Source: Rutidosis leptorrhynchoides
Taxonomy: Eukaryota > Streptophyta > Magnoliopsida > Asterales > Asteraceae
DNA: 64,000 nucleotides
Assembly: GCF_046630445.1 (NCBI RefSeq)
Contig: NC_092333.1
Span: 1,264,001-1,328,000 of the forward strand
Reading direction: 5' to 3'
How positions within the stretch are numbered: the first letter of the stretch is position 1; every line of letters starts with the position of its first letter. The notes beneath the pieces were generated by a model, which was not told where the DNA came from, did not search any database, and saw only the letters and a program-made list of their open reading frames with translations. Shown here piece after piece: positions 38,379 through 52,579 of this stretch. The position numbers and the translations under genes were made by a program.

Positions 38379-41300
38379 GGGATTTGATAAGCATAATTAG
38401 TTATATCAATCTCATTATTATTATTAATAGTAATAATGATATCATAAAGATAATTAATATTAATATTATCATTATTAATATCACTATGAACAGTGTTATA
38501 ATTATTAGAGTTATTATTCTAAAAATTGATATTAAGTTAATTATTATTAATAACATTTTTAATAGGTTATTATTATTATAAATATTCGGTATTATTATTA
38601 TTATTATTATTTATTAATAATAGATTTATTCTTATTTTAAATTAGTTTATATAAAAAAAAAAATTCAATTATAAATCCATAGAAACCAATACCAATTTGT
38701 TAAAGGTAACTATCATACTATATCTAATTGATTCTTGTCATTGATCAAGTACAAATCACGACTAAAATTACCAAGAACGTCCAAATTCGGTTAACAATCA
38801 TTTTCTCCTTTTATATTTTTTGTATTCCTGTTCTTGGATGAAAAATTCTGTCGACAATGCCCATTACAAAGCAAACGATCCCTTTTCTCTAATTAGAGAT
38901 ATACACATATAGCATATGCATATGAAAATATAATATACATGGATATAAAACCTCTCTTCTTCTAAACCATCACCACTGTGAACCAAGAACCCATCAAACA
39001 TCATTCATGCTACTTACAATGTTTATATTTCGATCACAAATAAAAACCGACACTTTCGTTGTTATTTGTTTTCAAGAACCATCACCATGACAACCCGACA
39101 CCACTACTACCTGGTTTCAAACGTGTTTAACCTCCACCACCTTCAACCCAATTTAAAACCCATTTAAACAACCACTAACCTCCACTTAGTTGATTTTTGT
39201 TCGTGTTAATGAAGATACCACGTCACTATCAAATCACCAACACCACCATGTGATCACTCATGTGTATCTTCTACTTCTACATATATATTCGACCACCACT
39301 CGATCACCATAAACCGACACCTTGAACCATAAACCACCATGAGATTCATCAAAACAATTATCATCTTATTATTGTGGATCACCACCTTTATACAACTTCA
39401 ATCTCTCTCGATACTTCCATCCATTATTTCCTTTCGTTGAAAAACACAAAACTAACCCCATGATATTCGTGTACTTCTGTTTTCCCTTGTGATCAACAAA
39501 CAATAAAACAACATAGATAAATCGTGGCCGAGACACCCTAACCATTTTTTTTCTTTCTCTTCTTTTCTCTTCTTCTTCACTGCCTTTTTATTCTTTTTCT
39601 CCTTTGATCAGCTTTATAAACTGTCGCAGCTTCATTTTGTTTCCTTCTTCTATTGCTGCTCGATCCAAACAAGAACCAAACACCATGTTTTCCTTTCTTC
39701 GGTGGAGCGAATTATATTGACATTAAAAGGAAGATTAATATGCTCACAGTTTGAGTTACAAATGGGATTTCCTTGAAAACATTATATAATGTTTTATCAA
39801 TCAACTTTCCATATAATAAGAGAAAATGGTGGGACGCTATATGATTTTCTTGGCCGACACATTTAAAAGGTTTAACCCCACTAGTTGATTTATAAGAGTA
39901 TAATATGTTAATACAAGGGAAAGTGGCGACTAATTGTTACTTGCTTTTTTTTTTTTTTTTTCGTTGCTCTTTCTTTCAAAAAGGTCGAACCCCACATGGA
40001 ATAAAATTTGAGATAGTGGCATTTATACAATATTAGAATAAAGGTTTGTAAGGATTGAGTGACGAGCTAGATTTAAATTGATGTGGGCCGAGATCAAGTA
40101 GTGCATTGAGACGTCTCCATGATGGGCAAGTGGGAACGAATCAAACATACTGTATCAGAAAATCGTTAATAACAAATTATGGTTAGTCGCTACTTTAATT
40201 TTTCTGGCCGAAAATCATTAGTCCCACAAGCAGGTGTCGAGCATAAAGTAACAGTTTTTTTTTTGATTTTTGAATTCTCAACATATATATGGTTCTTGGG
40301 CCGTAATTTTGGTATTGGGCCGAGACCCAACTAAAATACAGTTGGGCTGAACTACTACTGACATGTATTATGAGTTAAATAAATAAATACTCGGGACAGA
40401 TTAAATCAGAAAAATAAAGGACAGAGTGATGGTTAAAGGTGTTGTTGAGGTAGCATGAGGTCGCGAATTTGAGCCCGGCCATGGGCGTTCATTTTTTTTA
40501 GGCTTGACACTATAAGGTAGCATTTTTTATTTTTTTATTTTTATTTTTTATTTATTTATTATTATTATTACTATTATTATCATTACTATTGTTATTATCA
40601 TTAACATTAACAATTAACATTATAATTAAAATTATTACTATCATTATTATCACATTCACTAACATGATTATTACATAATTTTATTTACATTACTTTTATT
40701 ATCATTATTACAATATTATTATTACTACAAACAAATTGGCTATTTTTATTATCAAAATTGTTATTTTCATTATCACTATTAAGATTACTATTATTAATTT
40801 ATTCAATAATTATTATATATAAGGAAAATATATTTATTACATATAGCATAACTATACTGATAATCATATAATAAATACTAAGTATTTATTTAAAATATAT
40901 AAAATAAATATAGTTAACTAAGCCATTAATGAAACATATAGGTTACTAAAATAACAACTAATAATAATATATATGTAAATTTGTTCGATTACCATTATGT
41001 GTGTTAATATGTATACATGATATAGGTTCGTGAATCCGAGGTCAACCCTACACTTGTTAAAAGTCGTCATATGTATTTTTACTACAAAATACAGTATGGT
41101 GAGTTTCATTTGCTCCCTTTTTAATTGCTTTTGCAATATATATTTTTGGGCTGAGAATACATGCGCTGCTTTTATAAATGTTTACAAAATAGACACAAGT
41201 ACTTAAAAATATATTCTACGTTGAGTTGTACCACTGGCATATTTCCCTATAGCTTGGTAACTACTAATTACATGGGTATTGTAAACGCGAATCCTGTTGA

Positions 41301-41734
41301 TAGATCTATCGGGCCTGACAACCCCAACCGGACTGGACGACCAGTATTCAACGGTTGCACAGTACTTCGTTTCAGTGACTACACTTGGTACGGTGTAGTG
41401 AGATTTCATAATAAAGGGAATATGCGACGTGATTAAATGTTAAGTATGGTTACCAAGTGCTCAACCACTTAGAATGCTTTACATACACTTGCGAGTGTAT
41501 TATGTTTATGATTATGAAATCTTGTGGTCTATTAATATATTGAAATAATTGATACGATAAACATATGAACTCACCAACCTTTTGGTTGACACTTTTAAGC
41601 ATGTTTATTCTCAGGTACGAATTAAGTCTTCCGATGTGCATTTGCTCATTTTAAGGACATTACTTGGAGTCGATCATCGCAATGGGACCAAATGTTGATG
41701 ACTTCGTCCAGGTGGATTAGGACGGGTCATCACA
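38034..41734 (+). repeat. 5' LTR of B1
   Basis: It starts TGTGACGACCCGG and ends GGGTCATCACA. It contains a TA array (38319-38375), ATT-rich tracts and a degenerate tRNA-like unit (40430-40499). The 91-codon frame at 41161-41436 lies in a nucleotide block shared with other LTRs and is not called as a gene. Confidence 0.92.
40430..40499 (+). other. Degenerate tRNA-like unit in the B1 5' LTR
   Basis: TGGTTAAAGGTG (40430-40441) resembles an A box. GAATTTGAGCC near 40466 is a degraded B box in which C-to-T and G-to-A changes could explain the differences. A T run follows (40492-40499), then a GGTAGCA segment and (TTA)n, the same order as in B2 and B3. The 3' LTR has the same unit near 47657-47726. 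Confidence 0.5.
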
Positions 41735-41736
41735 GG

Positions 41737-41748
41737 TGGTATCAGAGC
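41737..41748 (+). other. Primer-binding site of B1
   Basis: TGGTATCAGAGC, two bases after the 5' LTR, is the initiator methionine tRNA site. Confidence 0.9.
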
Positions 41749-42119
41749 GGTGGTCTTAGCGAACCAGGTCTTGCATTAGTGTGTTTAACTGATAGTTGTT
41801 TAGATGCATTAGTGAGTCTGGACTTCGACCGTGTCTGCATGTCAAAAGTTTTGCTTATCATTTAGTGTCAAAAATTAATTGCTTATCATCCTTAAAGTCT
41901 AGACACGTCTTAATGCCTCTATTGCATAGACAGTGTATATATAAATTCATATCTTAGCGTATCTGTTATTGTTACCTTTGCCTGACAGCTTCCGTAGATT
42001 CCTCCGTAACTTATGAGATTTTAGTATTATTTATGCATATGTGAATTATGTATTGCAGGGTACTAATCTACATCATATAATCTATTTCTCATCGAAAATC
42101 CTTCATCTGATTGTATGAG

Positions 42120-42628
42120 ATGAATTCCTCAACCAGTTCGAATTCCTCGGATTCTGACAGCTATTCCGATATGGAGTTTCACCTAAGCTCCGAAAGCAGT
42201 GCCACCAGAATGAATCAAAAAATCATCCTTCCCCAATTCATCTGATGGGTTCGTAGTTGACTTAATCAATGGAGACGCGAAGAAGGCGATCCCTTCCACC
42301 AACCGAATTCACCTCTTGACGATGAACCTGAAGCGCTTACCGGCGAACCTGTTCGAGACACATTTTCTCTCTCATATCCAGAGTATCTCTTCATGATTAT
42401 ATACTATCTCAAATTCTAGATCTTATTCATTCGCTCGTTCCAACCGACAATCATCCCGGAAAAATAGAAGAAGTTAGCGAACTTCGCGCTCAAGTAAACA
42501 ATTTGGAGAATATGGTGCAAAAATTTCCAGCTTCAGCAACATCACTGGCACCAACAGTACCATCAATAACAGCACCAGTACCATCAACAATCCATGCCGC
42601 AACATCTCATTCTGTACCTCGAGTATAA
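42120..42628 (+). pseudogene. B1 ORF1, broken copy
   Basis: It starts MNSSTSSNSSDSDSYSDMEF and stops early at a TGA near 42250. Homology to B3 ORF1 then continues at the nucleotide level to the shared end CACCTCGAGTATAA-like sequence near 42628. The TGEPVR-type and coiled-coil regions are recognisable but out of frame. Although B1 inserted recently it did not need an intact ORF1 of its own, which supports trans-mobilisation. Confidence 0.6.
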
Positions 42629-42863
42629 TCTTCGTTCTACGTATCGTTCTACATCCTTGATCTTCGTTCGACATGATGATTATGTAATCTCTAGTGTTTT
42701 AGAGATTATATATTATTGTTCTAAATATAAATCAAATGAGTTTAATATCATATTAACTCATTAAATCCATGATTACATCTGAAGAAAATATATTTGTATA
42801 TATGTTTTCATAAGGATTGTAATTAAAAATTCTTTTGTACAAACTGTTAATGGTGAAAATATT

Positions 42864-42887
42864 TTAACGGGTAGGTAATACCCGAGG
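42864..42887 (+). promoter_or_regulatory. Internal PPT-like hairpin of B1
   Basis: TTAACGGGTAGGTAATACCC then GAGG; CGGGTA and TACCCG form a perfect 6-bp stem with loop GGTAA. It lies about 240 bases after the ORF1 end. The first 12 bases repeat the tract that primes the plus strand at the 3' LTR. Confidence 0.6.
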
Positions 42888-44090
42888 AATATTTAGATTT
42901 CACGTTAATAAGTTACACTGTACAATTTTTTCAAATCTGATTCAACAGTCATTTACTATCCTACTTACAACCACTGATATACGTATCCGTTCACCGCAGA
43001 ATAACCATTTTCATTCAATTTCATATTTGGATTTTGACCTATCAGAATCCAACAAGTGGCATAATGAAGAAAACATTTGACAATATAAAATTTGTTAGAA
43101 ACAAACAAATTAACTATGAGAAATATTTTGTTAAGAATCCACGCTAACTGTTTCCAGCTAACTGTTCCTAGCTAACTGATTACATTTTATTTATCGCAGT
43201 TTATTTATCACAATTTAATTATCACAATTTTATTTATCGTCATTTAATTATTGTTATTTACTTTACGCACTTTATTTATCGTCAATTAATTTCTGTTATT
43301 TATTTTACGCATTTTAAATATCGGGACACGTATACAAGGTTTTGACATATCATATCGACGCATATATATATATTATTTAGAATAACCATAGACACTCTAT
43401 ATGCAGTAATGATCGAGTTCTCTATACAGGGTTGAGGTTGATTCTACAATAATATATATACTTTGAGTTGTGATCGAGTCTGAGACGTATACGGGTCACG
43501 ATACGTATTAATTAATTCGAATATTATATATTAAACTATATATGAATTATTGAATTGCTAACTGTGGACTACTAACATTGGAAAATTAAAATAAATTAAA
43601 ATATTGACTATAACATATGAAACTAAACAATTCTTCAAGTTTGCCACCTGATTTCATCTTAAACTTCATTTGTATCTTGACGATTCCAATCTTCGTTTAA
43701 ACATTTCATGATTCTTGAAAACACCTCAATCGAGAGGATGAACCAACCGTACTTCATCTATGGACGAAAAGATTGATATATATAGTTATGCACCTGGAAA
43801 CACTCGGAACCTGAGTAAATGTTTAACACGTATCTGTGCTAATTCTTTTAGTATTATTATTTCCCAAAATAACTTGATAATTCCTTTCAAAATAGCGAAT
43901 TTTGTCACAGCTCCAATAAGACAACTTCGACTATTCATTTGAAACAACCATATTATAACCTTTATATATATGCGTACTCTTTTATTGTTACTAGGGAACC
44001 TTTTTTATTCCACCATACTACTATCAGCGTTTAATCATCTAAAGACACAATTCTTCTGCAACCACCTCGGATTGATAACCGACGATTCGG

Positions 44091-44335
44091 ATATGGCTGC
44101 ATTAAATGCAGAGGAAACAGTAAAATTGTAGATGGCCTAAATGGCCAAGAGTTTGATGATAAAGAATAGTGTGTTGGGAACGCTCGATAGAAAATTTGGT
44201 ACTGAAAAACGGATTGAGCTAACCATGAAGGTGACCAAGGAAAAATACAAGGACCAAACCCTATAGTCAAAGAATCCAGGTAATTCTGGATCCGATGAAA
44301 TATTTAGAGAATATCTTGCTCCGAGGTCATGTTAA
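44091..44335 (+). pseudogene. B1 ORF2 remnant, module 1
   Basis: It encodes SLMIKNSVLGTLDRKFGTEK and a C-terminal NPGNSGSDEIFREYLAPRSC before TAA at 44333-44335. Internal stops (two upstream and a TAG in the middle) make it non-functional. The module ends at the same codon as in B2 and B3. Module 2 is missing in this copy. Confidence 0.5.
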
Positions 44336-45239
44336 AATCTTGCGAAAAAATTTTTTCTTCATCAACCTCCGAACTTAGAAATTCCAAAATATCATCATAA
44401 ATATCTTCGATATTTCTGAGGATATTTTCATAAATATTCTTGTCCGAAATTATCTACCTCTTCGTGTTTTCTGTATTCCATTATATTGGAAACTTCTGTA
44501 AAATCTAAGTATAAATTATGAATGAATTGTGGAGAAATGTTGGGAATTGAAGCATGGGTTAGTATAATATAATGACGCCCGGCCAACGTGATTATATTAC
44601 AGTAAGTCATGCTGAGTTCTAATGGAACGTGATGATGGTTCACAGTAGATCACACCATCATCATGTACCATGTTACATAACTCTCTCATTCTACTTAACC
44701 TCTGAACTTATCAGGAAAATATATTCTTGATAGTTCCATCCTCAGGGATTCTGGTAATTTGACAAATCAAATCGTGCTAATACATTCCTTTCTGCTTAGA
44801 ATACTATAATCATTAAAAACTTCATACCTACGATATTCTGGACCATTATTCGCTTGACTTAAAGCCGGGAAGTGAAAACAAAAATATGGAACTCCATAAT
44901 AATAAAGGAAATGAAGAGGATAGATTTATAGTGAAATATCCGGCAGAACAATTAATATAGATTATTGCATTTAACCAAAGAATATCTAAATATCCTTAAT
45001 CACCGAAGAATCAAATCTTTTAGATTTCGAAGATTTTCTTTATATTCCTAGAATTCTGGAAATCCACCGTGACTACGTCAAGAGATAAATCTCAATCTTA
45101 ATATTTTGTGATAGCTCCACTCATACTCTTCGAAAAATCGAATTATTTTATGCTTATTTCTCAATGGTGATAAAATTCTAATTTTCAACTCGTATGAGTC
45201 ATGAAAACATAATTATTGTTAACAATGACCATCCCAATC

Positions 45240-45275
45240 AAATTTCGGGACGAAATTTCTTTAACGGGTAGGTAC
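45240..45275 (+). promoter_or_regulatory. Hairpin plus PPT-like tract before the B1 3' LTR
   Basis: The AAATTTCG-GGA-CGAAATTT hairpin is followed by TCTTTAACGGGTAGGTAC up to the LTR at 45276. Confidence 0.78.
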
Positions 45276-45552
45276 TGTGACGACCCGGAAATTTTCGACC
45301 AAATTTAAACTTAATCTTTATATAATTCCGACACGATAAGCAAAGTCTCTAATATTGAGTCTAAAAAATTCTTGAATTGGTTACATGAATTCAGTTAACC
45401 TTTGATCATGCCCGATAATTCACGAACATTTATGTGTAGATAAATATGTAAATAAAAAAAAAATGTGTATATATTAACTTGAATGAATATTATACCATTT
45501 AATCATTTGAATTAAATGTGTAAAGTAATATACAAAATAAAGAAGATGTTAT

Positions 45553-45609
<57 letters not shown>

Positions 45610-48600
45610 GGGATTTGATAAGCATAATTAGTTATATCAATCTCATTATTATTATTAATAGTAATAATGATATCATAAAGATAATTAATATTAATATTAT
45701 CATTATTAATATCACTATGAACAGTGTTATAATTATTAGAGTTATTATTCTAAAAATTGATATTAAGTTAATTATTATTAATAACATTTTTAATAGGTTA
45801 TTATTATTATAAATATTCGGTATTATTATTATTATTATTTATTAATAATAGATTTATTCTTATTTTAAATTAGTTTATATAAAAAAAAAAATTCAATTAT
45901 AAATCCATAGAAACCAATACCAATTTGTTAAAGGTAACTATCATACTATATCTAATTGATTCTTGTCATTGATCAAGTACAAATCACGACTAAAATTACC
46001 AAGAACGTCCAAATTCGGTTAACAATCATTTTCTCCTTTTATATTTTTTGTATTCTTGTTCTTGGATGAAAAATTCTGTCGACAATGCCCATTATAAAGC
46101 AAACGATCCCTTTTCTCTAATTAGAGATATACACATATAGCATATGCATATGAAAATATAATATACATGGATATAAAACCTCTCTTCTTCTAAACCATCA
46201 CCACTGTGAACCAAGAACCCATCAAACATCATTCATGCTACTTACAATGTTTATATTTCGATCACAAATAAAAACCGACACTTTCGTTGTTATTTGTTTT
46301 CAAGAACCATCACCATGACAACCCGACACCACTACTACCTGGTTTCAAACGTGTTTAACCTCCACCACCTTCAACCCAATTTAAAACCCATTTAAACAAC
46401 CACTAACCTCCACTTAGTTGATTTTTGTTCGTGTTAATGAAGATACCACGTCACTATCAAATCACCAACACCACCATGTGATCACTCATGTGTATCTTCT
46501 ACTTCTACATATATATTCGACCACCACTCGATCACCATAAACCGACACCTTGAACCATAAACCACCGTGAGATTCATCAAAACAATTATCATCTTATTAT
46601 TGTGGATCACCACCTTTATACAACTTCAATCTCTCTCGATACTTCCATCCATTATTTCCTTTCGTTGAAAAACACAAAACTAACCCCATGATATTCGTGT
46701 ACTTCTGTTTTCCCTTGTGATCAACAAACAATAAAACAACATAGATAAATCGTGGCCGAGACACCCTAACCATTTTTTTTCTTTCTCTTCTTTTCTCTTC
46801 TTCTTCACTGCCTTTTTATTCTTTTTCTCCTTTGATCAGCTTTATAAACTGTCGCAGCTTCATTTTGTTTCCTTCTTCTATTGCTGCTCGATCCAAACAA
46901 GAACCAAACACCATGTTTTCCTTTCTTCGGTGGAGCGAATTATATTGACATTAAAAGGAAGATTAATATGCTCACAGTTTGAGTTACAAATGGGATTTCC
47001 TTGAAAACATTATATAATGTTTTATCAATCAACTTTCCATATAATAAGAGAAAATGGTGGGACGCTATATGATTTTCTTGGCCGACACATTTAAAAGGTT
47101 TAACCCCACTAGTTGATTTATAAGAGTATAATATGTTAATACAAGGGAAAGTGGCGACTAATTGTTACTTGCTTTTTTTTTTTTTTTTCGTTGCTCTTTC
47201 TTTCAAAAAGGTCGAACCCCACATGGAATAAAATTTGAGATAGTGGCATTTATACAATATTAGAATAAAGGTTTGTAAGGATTGAGTGACGAGCTAGATT
47301 TAAATTGATGTGGGCCGAGATCAAGTAGTGCATTGAGACGTCTCCATGATGGGCAAGTGGGAACGAATCAAACATACTGTATCAGAAAATCGTTAATAAC
47401 AAATTATGGTTAGTCGCTACTTTAATTTTTCTGGCCGAAAATCATTAGTCCCACAAGCAGGTGTCGAGCATAAAGTAACAGTTTTTTTTTTTATTTTTGA
47501 ATTCTCAACATATATATGGTTCTTGGGCCGTAATTTTGGTATTGGGCCGAGACCCAACTAAAATACAGTTGGGCTGAACTACTACTGACATGTATTATGA
47601 GTTAAATAAATAAATACTCGGGACAGATTAAATCAGAAAAATAGAGGACAGAGTGATGGTTAAAGGTGTTGTTGAGGTAGCATGAGGTCGCGAATTTGAG
47701 CCCGGCCATGGGCGTTCATTTTTTTTAGGCTTGACACTATAAGGTAGCATTTTTTATTTTTTTATTTTTATTTTTTATTTATTTATTATTATTATTACTA
47801 TTATTATCATTACTATTGTTATTATCATTAACATTAACAATTAACATTATAATTAAAATTATTACTATCATTATTATCACATTCACTAACATGATTATTA
47901 CATAATTTTATTTACATTACTTTTATTATCATTATTACAATATTATTATTACTACAAACAAATTGGCTATTTTTATTATCAAAATTGTTATTTTCATTAT
48001 CACTATTAAGATTACTATTATTAATTTATTCAATAATTATTATATATAAGGAAAATATATTTATTACATATAGCATAACTATACTGATAATCATATAATA
48101 AATACTAAGTATTTATTTAAAATATATAAAATAAATATAGTTAACTAAGCCATTAATGAAACATATAGGTTACTAAAATAACAACTAATAATAATATATA
48201 TGTAAATTTGTTCGATTACCATTATGTGTGTTAATATGTATACATGATATAGGTTCGTGAATCCGAGGTCAACCCTACACTTGTTAAAAGTCGTCATATG
48301 TATTTTTACTACAAAATACAGTATGGTGAGTTTCATTTGCTCCCTTTTTAATTGCTTTTGCAATATATATTTTTGGGCTGAGAATACATGCGCTGCTTTT
48401 ATAAATGTTTACAAAATAGACACAAGTACTTAAAAATATATTCTACGTTGAGTTGTACCACTGGCATATTTCCCTATAGCTTGGTAACTACTAATTACAT
48501 GGGTATTGTAAACGCGAATCCTGTTGATAGATCTATCGGGCCTGACAACCCCAACCGGACTGGACGACCAGTATTCAACGGTTGCACAGTACTTCGTTTC

Positions 48601-48961
48601 GGTGACTACACTTGGTACGGTGTAGTGAGATTTCATAATAAAGGGAATATGCGACGTGATTAAATGTTAAGTATGGTTACCAAGTGCTCAACCACTTAGA
48701 ATGCTTTACATACACTTGCGAGTGTATTATGTTTATGATTATGAAATCTTGTGGTCTATTAATATATTGAAATAATTGATACGATAAACATATGAACTCA
48801 CCAACCTTTTGGTTGACACTTTTAAGCATGTTTATTCTCAGGTACGAATTAAGTCTTCCGATGTGCATTTGCTCATTTTAAGGACATTACTTGGAGTCGA
48901 TCATCGCAATGGGACCAAATGTTGATGACTTCGTCCAGGTGGATTAGGACGGGTCATCACA
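45276..48961 (+). repeat. 3' LTR of B1
   Basis: It is collinear with 38034-41734. Differences seen by eye include C/T at the TATTCCTG site (46053 region), ACAAAG/ATAAAG, CATGAG/CGTGAG, AAAGG/AGAGG and CAGTGAC/CGGTGAC, plus lengths of the TA and T runs. Confidence 0.92.
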
Positions 48962-50602
<1,641 letters not shown>

Positions 50603-50939
50603 CTGTTGAGGTGTAGGCTTCGGTATTTAAGCCCAATAAAAACAGGCCTGGAGTTTACTTGGTGACCAAGTCAGGGTCTGGCCAACCCTAATTGGTTGGG
50701 CCGACTTTTATTGTTCTTTTCTTAGTCTATATATAGTCTCTCATTGTACTTGTAATTCATCACCTCCAAATTAATAATAATACTCTCTAGTTCTAAAGTG
50801 GATGTAGGTTTCACCTAGAAACCGAACCACTATAATTCTCGTGTTGTTTTTATTCTGTATTTATTATTCGGCTTGCTCGTTTGTGATTGTTAATCGATTA
50901 GGGTTCTACTCTGATAGAAGGCAGGTTCTAGCCTTAACA
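50603..50939 (+). repeat. 5' LTR of the copia element
   Basis: It starts TGTTGAGGTGTAGG and ends CTAGCCTTAACA. The 337 bases include a TATATATAG box near 50730. A 3' partner is outside the window. Confidence 0.8.
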
Positions 50940-50941
50940 AC

Positions 50942-50954
50942 TGGTATCTAGAGC
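50942..50954 (+). other. Primer-binding site of the copia element
   Basis: TGGTATCTAGAGC lies two bases after the LTR. It is a variant of the methionine tRNA site used by many plant copia elements. Confidence 0.75.
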
Positions 50955-51067
50955 TCAGGTTCTAACCCTAGCCATCAATCATAGCTGTTGCTGTTACAGA
51001 TCCAGTCGCTGCTGCTGCTGTTGCTATTTTTACAGATCAGATTGCAGATCAGGTTGCAGGTGCTAAA

Positions 51068-51265
51068 GCCTAGCCGCCACCAGACTCTGCTGATCAACTC
51101 TAGCCGCCACCAGACTCTACTGTTACAAATCAGATTGCAGATCAGATGGCAGGTGATAAACCCTAGCCGCCACCAGACTCTGCTGATCAACCCTAGCCGC
51201 CATCAGACTCTGCTGTTACAGATCCAGATCCACCCTAGCCGTCACCAGACTCACCAGACTCTGCT
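51068..51265 (+). repeat. Dispersed tandem repeats in the copia leader
   Basis: At least five copies of a unit with core AGCCGCCACCAGACTCTGCT are seen (about 51070, 51102, 51163, 51195 and 51236). Copies are spaced by variants of GATCAACCC or GTTACAGATCAGATTGCAG. The block lies between the primer site and gag. Confidence 0.85.
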
Positions 51266-51335
51266 GTTACAGATTTACTGCTACTGTTACAGATCAGATT
51301 GCTGTTGACCTCAGATCCAATAATTTTTTTTTCAA

Positions 51336-52137
51336 TGGCAGAAGAAGGAAGGATCAAAATCGACAAGTTTGATGGGCAAGATTTTGGGTGGTGGAAGATG
51401 CAGGTTGAAGATTTGTTATGTCAGAAGGATCTGATCGATGCCTTGAATGAGAATAAACCAGAAGGAATGAAAGACGACGAGTGGAAAACACTTGACAGGA
51501 AATCCCTAGCAGTTGTCAGACTCAAGTTGACAAAAAGTGTTGCCTTTAACATTGTGAACGAAACCATGACACATGGTTTGATGAAGACCTTAGCAAATAT
51601 GTATGAGAAGCCGTCTGCTTCTAACAAGGTGTTTTTGATCAGACAATTGGTAAACACCAGTTTGAAAGAAGGTGCTTTAGTAACAAATCATGTTAATAAC
51701 TTCAACAATATTATCTCTCGGTTACTGTCAGTTGATATCAAGTTCGATGACGAAGTCAAAGCTCTTCTATTATTATCTTCGTTAATTGAAAGCTGGTCAG
51801 GTTCAGTCACAGCTATCAGTGGATCCACAGAGTCCTCAAAGCTAAAGTTTAAGAGCATTCGTGATTTTATTCTTGGAGAAGATATAAGAAGAAAGAGTTC
51901 AGGAGAACCATCAGGAAACTTGCTGAGCACAGAAGAGAGGGGTAGGAGGAAAGGCAGAAGTAACACCACCAGGGGCAGGTCAAAGTCAAGAAGGAGGAGT
52001 GTGTCAAGAACGAGGAATGATATTAAATGTTGGAATTGTTAGGAGACTGAACACTTCCGAAACCAGTGCACTAAGCCAGTAACATCATCAAAGCCAAAGG
52101 AAGTTAATGTTGTAGTTGCAACAGATGATTATGATAA
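51336..52137 (+). pseudogene. Copia gag with a stop in the zinc knuckle
   Basis: It starts at ATG 51336 (MAEEGRIKIDKFDGQDFGWW), the typical gag start of Tork-type copia elements, and continues through the UBN2-type gag region (LLLLSSLIESWSGSVTAISG) to an Arg/Ser-rich tail. The zinc knuckle should read Cys-x2-Cys-x4-His-x4-Cys. It is interrupted by TAG at 52040-52042 directly after CWNC, and ETEHFRNQC follows in frame. The product would lack the second half of the knuckle. A longer frame starts upstream at 51299, but the homology begins at 51336. Confidence 0.85.
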
Positions 52138-52180
52138 CGTCCTTGTTTGCTGCATTGAGAATACAATTGATGCGTGGGTT

Positions 52181-52579
52181 ATGGATTCAGGAGCATCGTT
52201 TCATGCTACTCCAAGTCCACATTTGATGAAGAATCTACGAACAGGTAATCTTGGTAAAGTTCATTTGGCTAATGATCATTTTCTTGACATTACAGGGATT
52301 GGAGACTTAGAGCTGAAGACCTCTTTGGGTACTAATTGGACCTTGGAAAATGTCCGAGTTATTTATGGCCTAAAGAAGAAACTAATCTCTGTTGGACAGC
52401 TTGATAATCAAGGATATAGTGTGCTATTTGGTGAAGGTCAGTGGAAAGTAATAAAGGGGAACTTAGTAATAGCCAAGGGTAAGAAGAGATGCACTCTTTA
52501 TATGGTAGAAGTTCCAGCTAATGAAGTAAATACAGTTTCCAATGATCGTAGCTTAACCAGTCAGTGGCACCAACATTTA
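52181..52579 (+). pseudogene. Copia protease, cut by element C
   Basis: The active-site motif is WVMDSGASFHATPSPHLM near the start, followed by the LKKKLISVGQLDNQGYSVLF region and the start of the GAG-pre-integrase domain (TSQWHQHL). It stays in frame with gag apart from the stop at 52040. It is cut after the leucine codon at 52579 by C and continues at 56855 (GNMSDKGMKML). Confidence 0.85.

Larger units (their letters stand above)
38034..48961 (+). mobile_element. Young non-autonomous LTR element B1
   Basis: A complete plus-strand element with an exact CTTGA duplication. Its LTRs are 38034-41734 (3701 bp) and 45276-48961 (3686 bp). By eye they differ by about half a dozen substitutions plus microsatellite lengths, so insertion was recent. 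The primer site starts at 41737 and the PPT block is 45240-45275. The 3.5-kb internal region encodes no RT or integrase. It holds a broken ORF1 (42120-42628), an internal PPT-like hairpin (42864-42887) and an ORF2 remnant (44091-44335). The antisense small ORF of B2 and C is missing because of a deletion near 44880. It must have relied on enzymes supplied in trans. Confidence 0.93.

Noticed and set aside
41203..41409. 68-codon minus frame repeated at 48430-48636
   Set aside because: Opposite-strand shadow in LTR sequence.
41161..41436. 91-codon frame in the B1 5' LTR, repeated at 48388-48663
   Set aside because: The two copies are the two LTRs of one element. The frame is not kept in B3 (about 60170-60400) or family A, which share the nucleotide block.
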